From the NCBI GenBank assembly GCA_035507915.1, contig DATJNS010000178.1:1-16728 (forward strand): DNA of 16,728 nt, read 5' to 3'. The notes under the pieces are model-generated. The model did not search any database. It worked only from the letters and a program-made list of their open reading frames with translations, and was not told where the DNA came from. The position numbers were made by a program, and so were the translations under genes. The stretch is from JACQAI01 sp035507915 (lineage in GTDB: Bacteria > Pseudomonadota > Alphaproteobacteria > Elsterales > Elsteraceae). This document shows positions 1-7,377 of the stretch, one piece after another. Within the stretch, counting starts at the first letter, position 1. Each line of letters begins with the position of its first letter.

Positions 1-1266
1 CCCGCCGGTCGCCCAGTCCAACAGTTCGACCGTGTGGACGACCGGCACGGTCGCCGCGGCGGCGAGTTGGGTGATGCAGCCGATGTTGCCCGTCGCGACC
101 AAGTCGGGCGCCACCGCGGCGATGTTGGCGAGCTTGCGCGCGCGCAGCGCGTCGGCGATCGCCGGCTGCAGCAGGTTGTAGGTGCCGGCCGAGCCGCAGC
201 ACAGATGGCCCTCCGGAACGTCGAGCACGTCGAAGCCGGCCGCCGCCAGCAGATCCTTGGGCGCCTGGCGCACGCCCTGGCCGTGCTGCATCGAGCACGC
301 CGAGTGGTAGGCGACGCGCTGGCCGGTCGCGATCGCGGGACGGGCGAGGCCGAGCGCCGCGACATATTCCGTGACGTCCTTCGCGAGCGCGGCGACGCGC
401 GCGGCGCGCTCCGCCCACGCCGGGTCCTCGCGCAGCATGTAGCCGTAGTCCTTCACGGTCGTGCCGCAGCCCGACGCGTTGATCACGATGGCGTCGAGCC
501 CGTCGCCCTCGAGCTCGCGCGTCCACGCCGCGACGTTCGACTTGACGAAGCCAAGCGCCGCCGCGTGCTGGCCGAGATGGTGATTGAGCGAGCCGCAGCA
601 GCCGCTGCCCGGCGCGACCACGACCTCGATGCCGTGGCGGTTCAGCAAGCGGATGGTCGCCTGGTTGATCTCGGGCGCCAGCACCTGCTGGGCGCAGCCG
701 GCGAGCAGCGCGACGCGGCCGCGCCGCGCGCCCACCGCGCGAAACACCTGGGCGCGCTCGACCGACGACGCGCTGGGCAGCGCGCGTGGCGCGAGCGCCA
801 GCATGGCGCCGAGGCGTCCCGGCAGGACCTGCGCGAGCCCGCGCAGCGGCTGCGCCGCGATCAAGGCGAGGCGGAACGGCAGGACCCGCGGCACCAGCCA
901 GCCGAGCAGGCGGCGCAGCCAGCGATCGGCGAACGGCCTGCTGTAGCGGTCCTCGATGATCGCGCGCGCATGATCGACCAGGTGCATGTAGTGCACGCCC
1001 GAGGGGCAGGTCGTCATGCAGGACAGGCACGACAGGCAGCGGTCGACGTGGCGCACGTGCGCGTCGGCGACCGGCCGCTCGGCGTGCTCGAGCATGTCCT
1101 TGATCAGGTAGATGCGGCCGCGCGGGCTGTCGAGCTCGTCGCCCAGCAGCACGTAGGTCGGGCAGGTCGCGGTGCAGAAGCCGCAATGCACGCATTTGCG
1201 CAGGATCTTCTCCGACTGCGCGACATCGGGATCGGCGAGCTGGGCGAGCGTGAAGGTCGTCTGCAT
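1..1266 (-). CDS. glcF: Glycolate oxidase iron-sulfur subunit GlcF (3' end off the window)
   Basis: GlcF carries electrons from the flavin subunits GlcD/GlcE towards the membrane quinone pool during oxidation of glycolate to glyoxylate. The translation has two ferredoxin-type 4Fe-4S motifs near the N-terminus: Cys25, 28, 31, 35 (CVHCGFCTATCP) and Cys77, 80, 83, 87. It also has two CCG cysteine-rich domains, with the paired cysteines at 223/224 (GCCGSLNHH) and 356/357 (LCCGSA). The 422 codons seen nearly equal the usual family length, and the last residues read like the family C-terminus, so only a few codons should be missing at the left edge. The ATG lies 2 bases after the glcE stop, so the two genes are surely co-transcribed. 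The gene is intact as far as visible. A lactate or glycerol-3-phosphate oxidoreductase Fe-S subunit is the alternative, but the glcD-glcE context argues for GlcF. Confidence 0.95.
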   Translation of the reverse strand, partial: MQTTFTLAQLADPDVAQSEKILRKCVHCGFCTATCPTYVLLGDELDSPRGRIYLIKDMLEHAERPVADAHVRHVDRCLSCLSCMTTCPSGVHYMHLVDHARAIIEDRYSRPFADRWLRRLLGWLVPRVLPFRLALIAAQPLRGLAQVLPGRLGAMLALAPRALPSASSVERAQVFRAVGARRGRVALLAGCAQQVLAPEINQATIRLLNRHGIEVVVAPGSGCCGSLNHHLGQHAAALGFVKSNVAAWTRELEGDGLDAIVINASGCGTTVKDYGYMLREDPAWAERAARVAALAKDVTEYVAALGLARPAIATGQRVAYHSACSMQHGQGVRQAPKDLLAAAGFDVLDVPEGHLCCGSAGTYNLLQPAIADALRARKLANIAAVAPDLVATGNIGCITQLAAAATVPVVHTVELLDWATGG

Positions 1267-1268
1267 CG

Positions 1269-2486
1269 CTAGAGCGCTTCGTACATGCGGCCGCGGTTGA
1301 GCACGCGGCGCGGATCGAAGCTCGCCTTGACGCGCGCGCCGAGCGCCGCGAGCGCCGGCGCCTGCGGCTGGAACACCGCGACCGTGCGGCGCAGCGCGGC
1401 GTCGGCGCGGATCAAGGTCGCGTGGCCGCCGGCCGGCGCGACCGCGGCGCGGATGCGCGCGGCGCCGCCGTCGAGCTCGCCGGGCGCGAGCCCGAGCCAG
1501 ACCTGGCCGCCCGCCCAATCGTACCAGTGCAGCGCGACCGGTCCGCACGCGGCGACCACCGCCGGCGCCGACGTCGGCGGCACCGAGACGCGCCAGACCG
1601 TGAGCTCGGGCCGCGCGACCAGCGGCGCGACGTCGCGCAGCTCCTTCCACAGCTTGACGGAGTTCATGCTGTGCAGCTCCTCGACCTCGCCGAGGGCGGC
1701 GAGCTCGGCCTTGAGCGCGGCGCACCGCGCCTCGACCGACGGCGCGAAGCCCTCGTGGCGCAGCGCCGTCACCGCGCCGCCGGCGCGCGCGACGTAGCCG
1801 ACCGACGATGCGGCGGCGACCGCGGCGGGCAGATGCGCCGCCGCGGTCGGCTCATGGATCGAGTTGAGCGCGCCCGAAAGCGCACCGATCGCCGCCGCAT
1901 CGTCGAGCCCGCGCACCAGCACGGTGCGCGTCTTCTCGGGCTGCGGCAGCACTTTGACGGAGACCTCGGTCAGCACGGCGAGCGTGCCGTAGGAGCCGAC
2001 CATCAGCTTGCTGAGATCGTAGCCGGTGACGTTCTTGACCACGCGGCCGCCCGACTTGAAGACCTCGCCGTGGCCGTTCACCGCCTTGAAGCCGAGGATG
2101 TGGTCGCGCGCCGCGCCCGCGGTCAGGCGGCGCGGCCCCGCGAGGTTGCAGGCGAGCACGCCGCCGAGCGTGCCGCTCTCGGCGGGGCCGCCGAACAGCG
2201 GCCCGAGATCGGGCGGCTCGAAGGCGAGCTGCTGGCGCGACTGCGCGAGCATGGCCTCGAGCTCGGCGAGCCGGAGCGCCGGCGACGCCGTCAGCACCAG
2301 CTCCTCCGGCTCGTAGACGGTCGGCGCCGCCAGCGCCGCGGTCGACAGCTCGACCGCGCCGTCGAGCGGCCGGCCGAGCGCGCGCTTGGTGGCGCGGCCG
2401 ACGATCTCGAGCGGCCGCGACCGCGCGACCGCCTCGGCGACGATGTCGCGAACGTCGCTGACCGTGGTGGGCGCGAACGCGGTCAT
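1269..2486 (-). CDS. glcE: Glycolate oxidase FAD-binding subunit GlcE
   Basis: GlcE is the second flavin-domain subunit of membrane-associated glycolate oxidase (glycolate to glyoxylate) and works with GlcD and GlcF. The 405-residue product is slightly longer than the roughly 350-residue E. coli protein. It carries a PCMH-type FAD-binding domain in the N-terminal half: FGGPAESGTLGGVLACN at about 98-114, then GGRVVKNVTGYDLSKL at about 147-161. The latter, with its NVTGYDL core, is a strong GlcE signature. The C-terminus ends in the FDP-RRVLNRGRM pattern shared by this flavoprotein family. The gene begins 10 bases after the glcD stop and ends 2 bases before the glcF start, inside a glcDEF operon. 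A vanillyl-alcohol-oxidase-type flavoprotein would be the generic alternative, but the neighbours make GlcE secure. Confidence 0.95.
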   Translation of the reverse strand: MTAFAPTTVSDVRDIVAEAVARSRPLEIVGRATKRALGRPLDGAVELSTAALAAPTVYEPEELVLTASPALRLAELEAMLAQSRQQLAFEPPDLGPLFGGPAESGTLGGVLACNLAGPRRLTAGAARDHILGFKAVNGHGEVFKSGGRVVKNVTGYDLSKLMVGSYGTLAVLTEVSVKVLPQPEKTRTVLVRGLDDAAAIGALSGALNSIHEPTAAAHLPAAVAAASSVGYVARAGGAVTALRHEGFAPSVEARCAALKAELAALGEVEELHSMNSVKLWKELRDVAPLVARPELTVWRVSVPPTSAPAVVAACGPVALHWYDWAGGQVWLGLAPGELDGGAARIRAAVAPAGGHATLIRADAALRRTVAVFQPQAPALAALGARVKASFDPRRVLNRGRMYEAL

Positions 2487-2496
2487 GCGTCGCCGG

Positions 2497-3981
2497 TCAG
2501 AAGCGCGGCAGATCCGGGAACGGGATCTTGCCGCCGCTGACGTGGAGCTGGCCCATCTCGGCGCAGCGATGGAGCGTCGGGAACACCTTGCCGGGATTGA
2601 GCAGCGCGTTCTCGTCGAACGCGCACTTGATGCGCTCCTGCTGGCGCAAATCGGCCTCGTCGAACATCACCGGCATCAGGTCGCGCTTCTCGACGCCGAC
2701 GCCATGCTCGCCGGTCAGCACGCCGCCGACCTCGACGCACAGCCGCAGGATGTCGGCGCCGAACGCCTCGGCGCGCGCCAGCTCGTCGGGCTGGTTGGCG
2801 TCGAACAGGATCAAGGGGTGGAGATTGCCGTCGCCGGCGTGGAACACGTTGGCGAGCCCGAGCCGGTGGTGCTTGGCGAGCTCGGTCATGCGCGCGAGCA
2901 CCGGCGCGAGCTGGCGGCGCGGGATCGTGCCGTCCATGCAGAAATAGTCGGGCGCGATGCGGCCGACCGCCGGGAACGCCGCCTTGCGGCCGGCCCAGAA
3001 GCCGAGCCGCTCGTCCTCCGAGGCGCTGGTCCGGCACGTCACGGCGCGGCACTGGGCGGCGATCGCGCTGACCCGCTCGATCAGGTAGTCGACCTCGACC
3101 GCGACGCCGTCGAGCTCGACGATCAGCAGCGCCTCGACGTCCATCGGATAGCCGGCATGGACGAACGCCTCGGCGGCGTGGATCGCCGGCTTGTCCATCA
3201 TCTCCATGCCGGCCGGAATGATGCCGGCCGAGATGATCGCCGCGACGCAATTGCCGGCGTCGACGCTGGAGGCGAAGCCCATCAGCAGCGCGCGCGCGCC
3301 GGCGGGCTTCTTCAGGATGCGGACGGTCACCTCGGTGACGATGCCGAGCAGCCCTTCCGAGCCGGTGATCAGGCCCATCAGGTCGTAGGCCTCGGCGTCG
3401 AGATGTTTGCCGCCGAGACGCACGATGCTGCCGTCGACCAGGACCATCTCGAGGCCGAGCAGGTTGTTGGTCGTCAGCCCGTATTTCAGGCAATGCACGC
3501 CGCCCGAGTTCTCGGCGACGTTGCCGCCGATCGTGCAGGCGATCTGCGACGACGGATCGGGCGCGTAGTAGAAGCCCGCGTGATTGACCGCGTTCGAGAT
3601 GCCGAGATTGGTCACGCCCGGCTGCACGGTGACGCAGCGGTTGGCGTAGTCGATCTCGAGCACCTTGTTCATCTTGCCGGTGCCGATGGTGACCGCGTCG
3701 GCGAGCGGCAGCGCGCCGCCCGACAGCGAGGTGCCGGCGCCGCGCGGCACCACCTTGACGCCGGCCTGGTTGCAGTAGGCGAGCGCGGCGGCGACCTCCG
3801 CCGTGGTGCTCGGCAGCACGACGGCGAGCGGCGGCTGGCGGTAGGCGGCGAGCGCGTCGCACTCGTAGGCGCGCAGCGCGGTCTCGTCGACGATCACGCC
3901 GTCGGGCACGCAGCGCCGGAGCGCCGCGACGATCTCGAGACGCCGCGCGAGAATGCCGGCATCCGGCGCCGGCATCAGCAT
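2497..3981 (-). CDS. glcD: Glycolate oxidase catalytic FAD subunit GlcD
   Basis: GlcD is the FAD-linked dehydrogenase subunit that oxidises glycolate, and often D-lactate, to the 2-oxo acid. Its length of 494 residues matches the family (about 499 in E. coli). Visible motifs are the FAD_binding_4 region with PRGAGTSLSGGALP at about 79-92 and IACTIGGNVAENSGG at about 147-161. The C-terminal oxidase domain has NVFHAGDGNLHPL at about 378-390 and GEHGVGVEKRDLM at about 424-436. The ATG is preceded by a good ribosome binding site (GGAGG, six bases upstream), which supports this start over a second in-frame ATG two codons later. It is the first gene of glcD-glcE-glcF. Its upstream gap to rpmJ is about 97 bases and holds inverted repeats listed separately. 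Confidence 0.96.
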   Translation of the reverse strand: MLMPAPDAGILARRLEIVAALRRCVPDGVIVDETALRAYECDALAAYRQPPLAVVLPSTTAEVAAALAYCNQAGVKVVPRGAGTSLSGGALPLADAVTIGTGKMNKVLEIDYANRCVTVQPGVTNLGISNAVNHAGFYYAPDPSSQIACTIGGNVAENSGGVHCLKYGLTTNNLLGLEMVLVDGSIVRLGGKHLDAEAYDLMGLITGSEGLLGIVTEVTVRILKKPAGARALLMGFASSVDAGNCVAAIISAGIIPAGMEMMDKPAIHAAEAFVHAGYPMDVEALLIVELDGVAVEVDYLIERVSAIAAQCRAVTCRTSASEDERLGFWAGRKAAFPAVGRIAPDYFCMDGTIPRRQLAPVLARMTELAKHHRLGLANVFHAGDGNLHPLILFDANQPDELARAEAFGADILRLCVEVGGVLTGEHGVGVEKRDLMPVMFDEADLRQQERIKCAFDENALLNPGKVFPTLHRCAEMGQLHVSGGKIPFPDLPRF

Positions 3982-4032
3982 GGCGCACCTCCGGTCAGGC
4001 GACGGGGATCAGACGGCGAACGACGACTCACG

Positions 4033-4067
4033 AGGACAGCCTAACGCCGTCCTCTATCGTCTGTCCT
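4033..4067. repeat. Inverted repeats in the glcD upstream gap (possible operator or promoter)
   Basis: In the gap between rpmJ and glcD, AGGACAG (4033-4039) is repeated inverted as CTGTCCT (4061-4067). Nested within it, GAGGAC (4032-4037) pairs with GTCCTC (4049-4054), so two alternative stems share one arm. On the minus strand the outer arms overlap a weak sigma70-like pair, AGGACA then TAGGCT with an 18-base spacer, so a regulator bound here could control glcD. No T-run follows, which speaks against a factor-independent terminator of rpmJ. The regulatory role is inference; only the repeats are seen. Confidence 0.35.
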
Positions 4068-4078
4068 GTGCCGTCGCG

Positions 4079-4204
4079 TCAGCCCTGGCGGGCTTTGAAG
4101 CGGGGATTGGACTTGTTGATGACGTAGACGCGGCCCTTGCGGCGCACCAGGCGGCAGGCCTTGTGCCGGGTCTTCATCGACTTGAGCGAATTGACGATCT
4201 TCAT
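4079..4204 (-). CDS. rpmJ: 50S ribosomal protein L36 (zinc-free form)
   Basis: This is a 41-residue basic protein of the large ribosomal subunit. The translation begins MKIVNSLKSMKTRHKACRLV and ends in VINKSNPRFKARQG, which is the typical L36 of Alphaproteobacteria. It keeps only one cysteine (Cys17), so it belongs to the form lacking the CxxC zinc ribbon. As is usual outside the alpha operon in this class, it stands alone rather than next to rpsM. It has its own promoter (next entry), and glcD lies 97 bases downstream on the same strand. The start codon lacks a strong Shine-Dalgarno sequence; a GGA lies about 9 bases upstream. Identification is secure from sequence despite the small size. 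Confidence 0.95.
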   Translation of the reverse strand: MKIVNSLKSMKTRHKACRLVRRKGRVYVINKSNPRFKARQG

Positions 4205-4243
4205 GGCTCGACGTCCAGCGGGGCGCCCAAAAACAAGGCGCGG

Positions 4244-4272
4244 ACCCTAACGGGGCGGGCCCGGCCTGTCAA
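4244..4272 (-). promoter_or_regulatory. Sigma70-type promoter of rpmJ
   Basis: Reading on the minus strand, a perfect -35 hexamer TTGACA (4272-4267) is followed by exactly 17 bases and then TAGGGT (4249-4244) as the -10. This would start transcription near 4237, giving a leader of roughly 33 bases before the rpmJ ATG. The -35 lies only 22 bases past the phnF stop codon, so rpmJ does not depend on the phnF transcript. The match and spacing are seen; use in vivo is inferred. Confidence 0.75.
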
Positions 4273-4293
4273 CCGAACGGCCTCAGCCGACGG

Positions 4294-5052
4294 TCAATCC
4301 TCCTCGGGCTCGACCACCATCTGGACGCGATCGCCGGCGAACCGCGTGATGCTGTACTGGATCGGCCGCCCCTCCGGATCGACGTTGACGGCCTCGGCCT
4401 GCAGCACGGGTCGCGCCCCCGCCTGGTTGAGGTGCCGCGCCTCGATCTCGTCGGGCAGGCGCGCCGACAGGCGCGTGACCTTGCGCGTGTAGTCGGGCAC
4501 GCCGAGCTCGCGCAGCGCCGCGGTGATCGAGCGCGACTTGGTATAGAGCGCACCCAGGCCGCGGAAGCGATCGGCCGGAAAATAGTGTGTCGCATAGGTG
4601 ATCGGCACGCCGTCGGCCTCGCCGATGTGCTCGAGCACGAGGACGCGCCCGCCCGCCCTGAGCTCGAGCTCGCGCGCGACCGTCGGGTCGGCGCGCTCGA
4701 TGCGCTCGCCGAACACGCGGCCGCCGGGCTCGCGGCCCTGCGCGCGCATGTTCGCCGTGAAGCGCGTACGCCGCCCCAGGACATAGTCGAGCATGTGCTC
4801 GGCGACGAAGGTGCCGCGCCCCTGCTCGACCCGCAAATAGCCCTGGTCGGCGAGCGCCGCGACGGCCCGGCGCACGGTATGGCGATTGACCGCGTAGCGG
4901 CTCGCCAGGTCGAGCTCGGTCGGCAGGCGGTCGCCCGGCTTGAGGGCCCCCGACAGCAGATCGGCGCTCAACCTCTCGGCGATCTGACGCCACAGCGTCA
5001 CCCCCGACCCGCGCTCGACGGCTCGTGTGGCGTCCACCCCTACGCTCGACAT
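4294..5052 (-). CDS. phnF: PhnF-type GntR/HutC-family repressor of the phosphonate genes
   Basis: This is a DNA-binding regulator, 252 residues. The N-terminal winged helix-turn-helix of the GntR family spans about 18-86, with typical GNTR features: GALKPGDRLPTE, then YAVNRHTVRRAVAALADQGYL, then QGRGTFVAE. The C-terminal UTRA ligand-binding domain of the HutC subfamily covers about 105-246, with ITYATHYFPADRF and the family C-terminal pattern around PIQYSITRF. It is transcribed divergently from phnG, the standard position of phnF, and presumably represses phnGHIJKLM and itself when no phosphonate-derived signal is present. The ATG is chosen because GGTGA lies about 7 bases upstream and the HTH begins soon after. 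The effector cannot be read from sequence. Another HutC-type regulator is possible in principle, but the context fixes the name well. Confidence 0.92.
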   Translation of the reverse strand: MSSVGVDATRAVERGSGVTLWRQIAERLSADLLSGALKPGDRLPTELDLASRYAVNRHTVRRAVAALADQGYLRVEQGRGTFVAEHMLDYVLGRRTRFTANMRAQGREPGGRVFGERIERADPTVARELELRAGGRVLVLEHIGEADGVPITYATHYFPADRFRGLGALYTKSRSITAALRELGVPDYTRKVTRLSARLPDEIEARHLNQAGARPVLQAEAVNVDPEGRPIQYSITRFAGDRVQMVVEPEED

Positions 5053-5115
5053 AAATTATTCACCGAACTGGTACTTTACGCAGCGCGTCGGCTTCGGCAT
5101 AGTGGCGGCTGATTG

Positions 5116-5131
5116 GTTTAAACGTCTAGAT
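5116..5131. promoter_or_regulatory. Two tandem HutC-type (PhnF) operator boxes before phnG
   Basis: GTTTAAAC (5116-5123) is a perfect palindrome and fits the HutC-subfamily operator consensus GT-n-TA-n-AC exactly. It is directly abutted by GTCTAGAT (5124-5131), which fits at all but the last base. The flank TGG before the first box also resembles the TGG half reported for mycobacterial PhnF. The pair sits in the phnF-phnG divergent region, 9 bases before the chosen phnG start, where bound repressor would block transcription or initiation. The match is seen; binding by PhnF is inferred. Confidence 0.6.
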
Positions 5132-5140
5132 GAATTTTCG

Positions 5141-5629
5141 GTGCCGGACAACGCCCCTCCCCAGCCCCCGGACAGCCCGCCCGCCGCGCCGACCACCGAG
5201 CGCCGGCGCTGGATGGGCGCGCTCGCGCGCGCCGACCGCGCGACCCTCGAGGCGGCCTGGCGCGACCTGCCGGCCCGGCCCGGCTACCGCGCCTTGCGCC
5301 AGCCCGAGATCGGCCTCGCCATGGTGCGCGGGCGCATGGGCGGCACCGGCCGGCGCTTCAACCTGGGCGAGATGACGGTGGCGCGCGCCGCCATCGTGAC
5401 CGACCAGGGCACCGCCGGCTTCGGCTACGTCGCGGGTCGCGACCTGCGCCATGCCGAGCTCGCCGCGCTGTTCGACGCGCTGCTGCAGGACGACGCCCAT
5501 CGCCCGATGCTGATGGCGGCCCTGATCGAGCCCCTCGAGCGCGCCGCCGCGACGCGCCACGCCGCGCGCACCGACGCCGTCCAGGCCAGCAAGGTCGAGT
5601 TCTTCACCATGGTGCGCAGCCGTGAATGA
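5141..5629 (+). CDS. phnG: Carbon-phosphorus lyase core subunit PhnG
   Basis: PhnG is part of the PhnGHIJ core complex. With PhnI and the others it links ATP to methylphosphonate and related phosphonates, giving ribose-1-phosphonate triphosphate. The product is 162 residues from the GTG used here, near the family's roughly 150. It contains RMGGTGRRFNLGEMTVARAA (about 63-82) and the C-terminal SKVEFFTMVR signature that closes PhnG proteins. The frame stays open back to 5027, inside phnF, but a start there would bury the operators in the coding sequence and add residues the family lacks. The GTG at 5141 or the ATG at 5213 are the realistic starts, and 5141 keeps the conserved RRRWMGALA block. 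No strong Shine-Dalgarno is seen. It is the first gene of the phn run and overlaps phnH by 8 bases. Confidence 0.93.
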   Translation: MPDNAPPQPPDSPPAAPTTERRRWMGALARADRATLEAAWRDLPARPGYRALRQPEIGLAMVRGRMGGTGRRFNLGEMTVARAAIVTDQGTAGFGYVAGRDLRHAELAALFDALLQDDAHRPMLMAALIEPLERAAATRHAARTDAVQASKVEFFTMVRSRE

Positions 5630-6215
5630 GCCGCTCGCGCCCGGCTTCGCCGACCCAGTCGGCGCCGCCCAGTCGACCTTCCGCGCCGTGCTGACCGCGA
5701 TGGCCGAGCCCGGCCGTATCATGACGCTCGACGTCGCGCTGGCGCCGCCGCGGCCGCTCGGGCTCGCCGCGGCCGCGGTCGCGCTCAGCCTGCTCGACGG
5801 CGACACGCCGCTGTGGTGCGACCCGGCGTGCCGGCCGGTCGCGCCGTTCCTGCGCTTCCACACCGGCGTCGCGCTGGTCGACGCGCCCGAGCACGCGCGC
5901 TTCGCGCTGATCGGCGATCCCGCCGCGCTGCCGTCGCTCGCCCAGTTCGACGCCGGCACCGACGAATATCCCGACCGCTCGGCGAGCCTGATCCTCGCGG
6001 TGACGCATCTCGGCGCCGGCGCCGCCCTGATGCTGCGCGGCCCCGGCATCAAGGAGCGCCGGCGGCTCGCGGTCGCCGGCGTGCCGGCCGGCTTCCGCGC
6101 CGAGTGGCGCGCCAACCACGCGCGCTTCCCGCGCGGCATCGACGTCATCCTGACCGCGGGCGACCGGCTCGCCTGCCTGCCGCGCAGCGTCGAGATTCTC
6201 GAGGAGGGCGACTGA
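5622..6215 (+). CDS. phnH: Carbon-phosphorus lyase core subunit PhnH
   Basis: PhnH is a structural subunit at the edge of the PhnGHIJ complex, needed for C-P bond cleavage in vivo. The 197-residue product aligns by eye along its full length with the E. coli protein. Shared features are the N-terminal QSTFRAVLTAMAEPG block (about 22-36), LLDGDTPLW (about 60-68), FLRFHTG (about 78-84), and near the end FPRGIDVILTAGDRL then LPRSVEI. The start is a GTG overlapping the last 8 bases of phnG, so the two are translationally coupled. An AGGAGG within the last codons of phnH serves the next gene. Nothing is missing or broken. Confidence 0.94.
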   Translation: MNEPLAPGFADPVGAAQSTFRAVLTAMAEPGRIMTLDVALAPPRPLGLAAAAVALSLLDGDTPLWCDPACRPVAPFLRFHTGVALVDAPEHARFALIGDPAALPSLAQFDAGTDEYPDRSASLILAVTHLGAGAALMLRGPGIKERRRLAVAGVPAGFRAEWRANHARFPRGIDVILTAGDRLACLPRSVEILEEGD

Positions 6216-6216
6216 C

Positions 6217-7377
6217 ATGTATGTCGCGGTGAAGGGCGGCGCGGCCGCGATCGACGCCGCCCACCAGCTGCTCGCCGAAGCGCGGCGCGGCGACCCCGCG
6301 GTGCCGGAGCTGAGCTGCGCGCAGATCGATCAGCAGCTGTCGCTGGCGGTCGACCGCGTGATGGCCGAGGGCGCGCTCTACGACCGTGGCCTCGCCGCGC
6401 TCGCGATCAAGCAGGCGCGCGGCGACCTGATCGAGGCGATCTTCCTGCTGCGCGCCTATCGCACGACCTTGCCGCGGCTCGCAGTCAGCGAACCGGTCGA
6501 CACCGGCGCGATGCGGATCGAGCGGCGCATCTCGGCGACCTTCAAGGATCTGCCGGGCGGTCAGGTGCTGGGCCCGACCTTCGACTACACGCACCGCCTG
6601 CTCGACATGGGGCTGGCCGACGACGCCGCCCCGCAGGACGCCGCGGCCGCATCCCCGCCGTCGCCCCGACGCGCCGTGGGCGAGCAGACCGCGGACGGCA
6701 CCGACGCCATGCCGCGCGTCACCGACATCCTGTCGGCCGAGGCGTTGCTCGAGACCGAGGTCGACGACGGCGCGCCGGTCGCCGACCTGACGCGCGACCC
6801 GCCGACCTATCCGGCGCCGCGCGACGCCCGCCTGCAGGCGCTGGCACGCGGCGACGAGGGCTTCCTGCTCGCGCTCGGCTACGCGACCCAGCGCGGCTAC
6901 GGCCACACCCATCCGTTCGCCGCCGAGATCCGCATGGGCTGGACCGCGGTCGAGATCGTGCCCGAGGAGCTCGGCTTCCCGATCGAGATCGGCGACATCC
7001 AGCTGACCGAGTGCCAGATGGTCAACCAGTTCAAGGGCGCCGACGGCAGGCCGCCGCAGTTCACCCGCGGCTACGGCCTGACCTTCGGCCACGGCGAGCG
7101 CAAGGCGATGGGCATGGCGCTGGTCGACCGCGCGCTGCGCTCCGACGAGCTCGGCCAGCCGAACGACGCGCCGACCCACGACCAGGAGTTCGTGCTCAGC
7201 CACTGCGACAACGTCGAGGCGTCGGGCTTCACCCAGCACCTCAAGCTGCCGCACTACGTCGATTTCCAGGCCGAGCTCAACCTGTTGCGGGCGTTGCGCG
7301 CGGACTACGACGCCGCGCAGGCGCCGGCACGCACCGCCATGCCGGAACCCGAGGCCGCGCCGGAGCCGGTGAAATGA
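6217..7377 (+). CDS. phnI: Carbon-phosphorus lyase core subunit PhnI (nucleosidase)
   Basis: PhnI removes adenine from ATP (or guanine from GTP) and, with PhnG, PhnH and PhnL, transfers the ribose triphosphate to the phosphonate. The sequence begins MYVAVKGGAAAIDAAHQLL, the usual PhnI start. Conserved stretches follow: GALYDRGLAALAIKQARGD, RISATFKDLPGGQVLGPTFDYTHRLLD, GYATQRGYGHTHPFAAEIRMG and EFVLSHCDNVEASGFTQHLKLPHYVDFQ. At 386 residues it is about 30 longer than E. coli PhnI (354). The excess is an Ala/Pro-rich linker at about 132-165 and a short Ala/Pro/Glu tail. An AGGAGG lies 9 bases before the ATG, which is 1 base past the phnH stop. The stop overlaps the phnJ start as ATGA. Confidence 0.96.
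   Translation: MYVAVKGGAAAIDAAHQLLAEARRGDPAVPELSCAQIDQQLSLAVDRVMAEGALYDRGLAALAIKQARGDLIEAIFLLRAYRTTLPRLAVSEPVDTGAMRIERRISATFKDLPGGQVLGPTFDYTHRLLDMGLADDAAPQDAAAASPPSPRRAVGEQTADGTDAMPRVTDILSAEALLETEVDDGAPVADLTRDPPTYPAPRDARLQALARGDEGFLLALGYATQRGYGHTHPFAAEIRMGWTAVEIVPEELGFPIEIGDIQLTECQMVNQFKGADGRPPQFTRGYGLTFGHGERKAMGMALVDRALRSDELGQPNDAPTHDQEFVLSHCDNVEASGFTQHLKLPHYVDFQAELNLLRALRADYDAAQAPARTAMPEPEAAPEPVK

Noticed and set aside
2483..3988. 501-codon minus-strand frame overlapping glcD
   Set aside because: It is an out-of-frame, Arg-rich shadow of glcD, which is identified by many motifs.
5027..5140. Longer N-terminus of PhnG starting inside phnF
   Set aside because: It would put the PhnF operators inside the coding region, overlap the phnF start, and add about 38 residues that PhnG proteins lack.
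5053..5140. Pho box (PhoB site) before phnG
   Set aside because: I looked for CTGTCAT-type direct repeats 11 bases apart in the divergent gap and saw none; only the HutC-type boxes are convincing.
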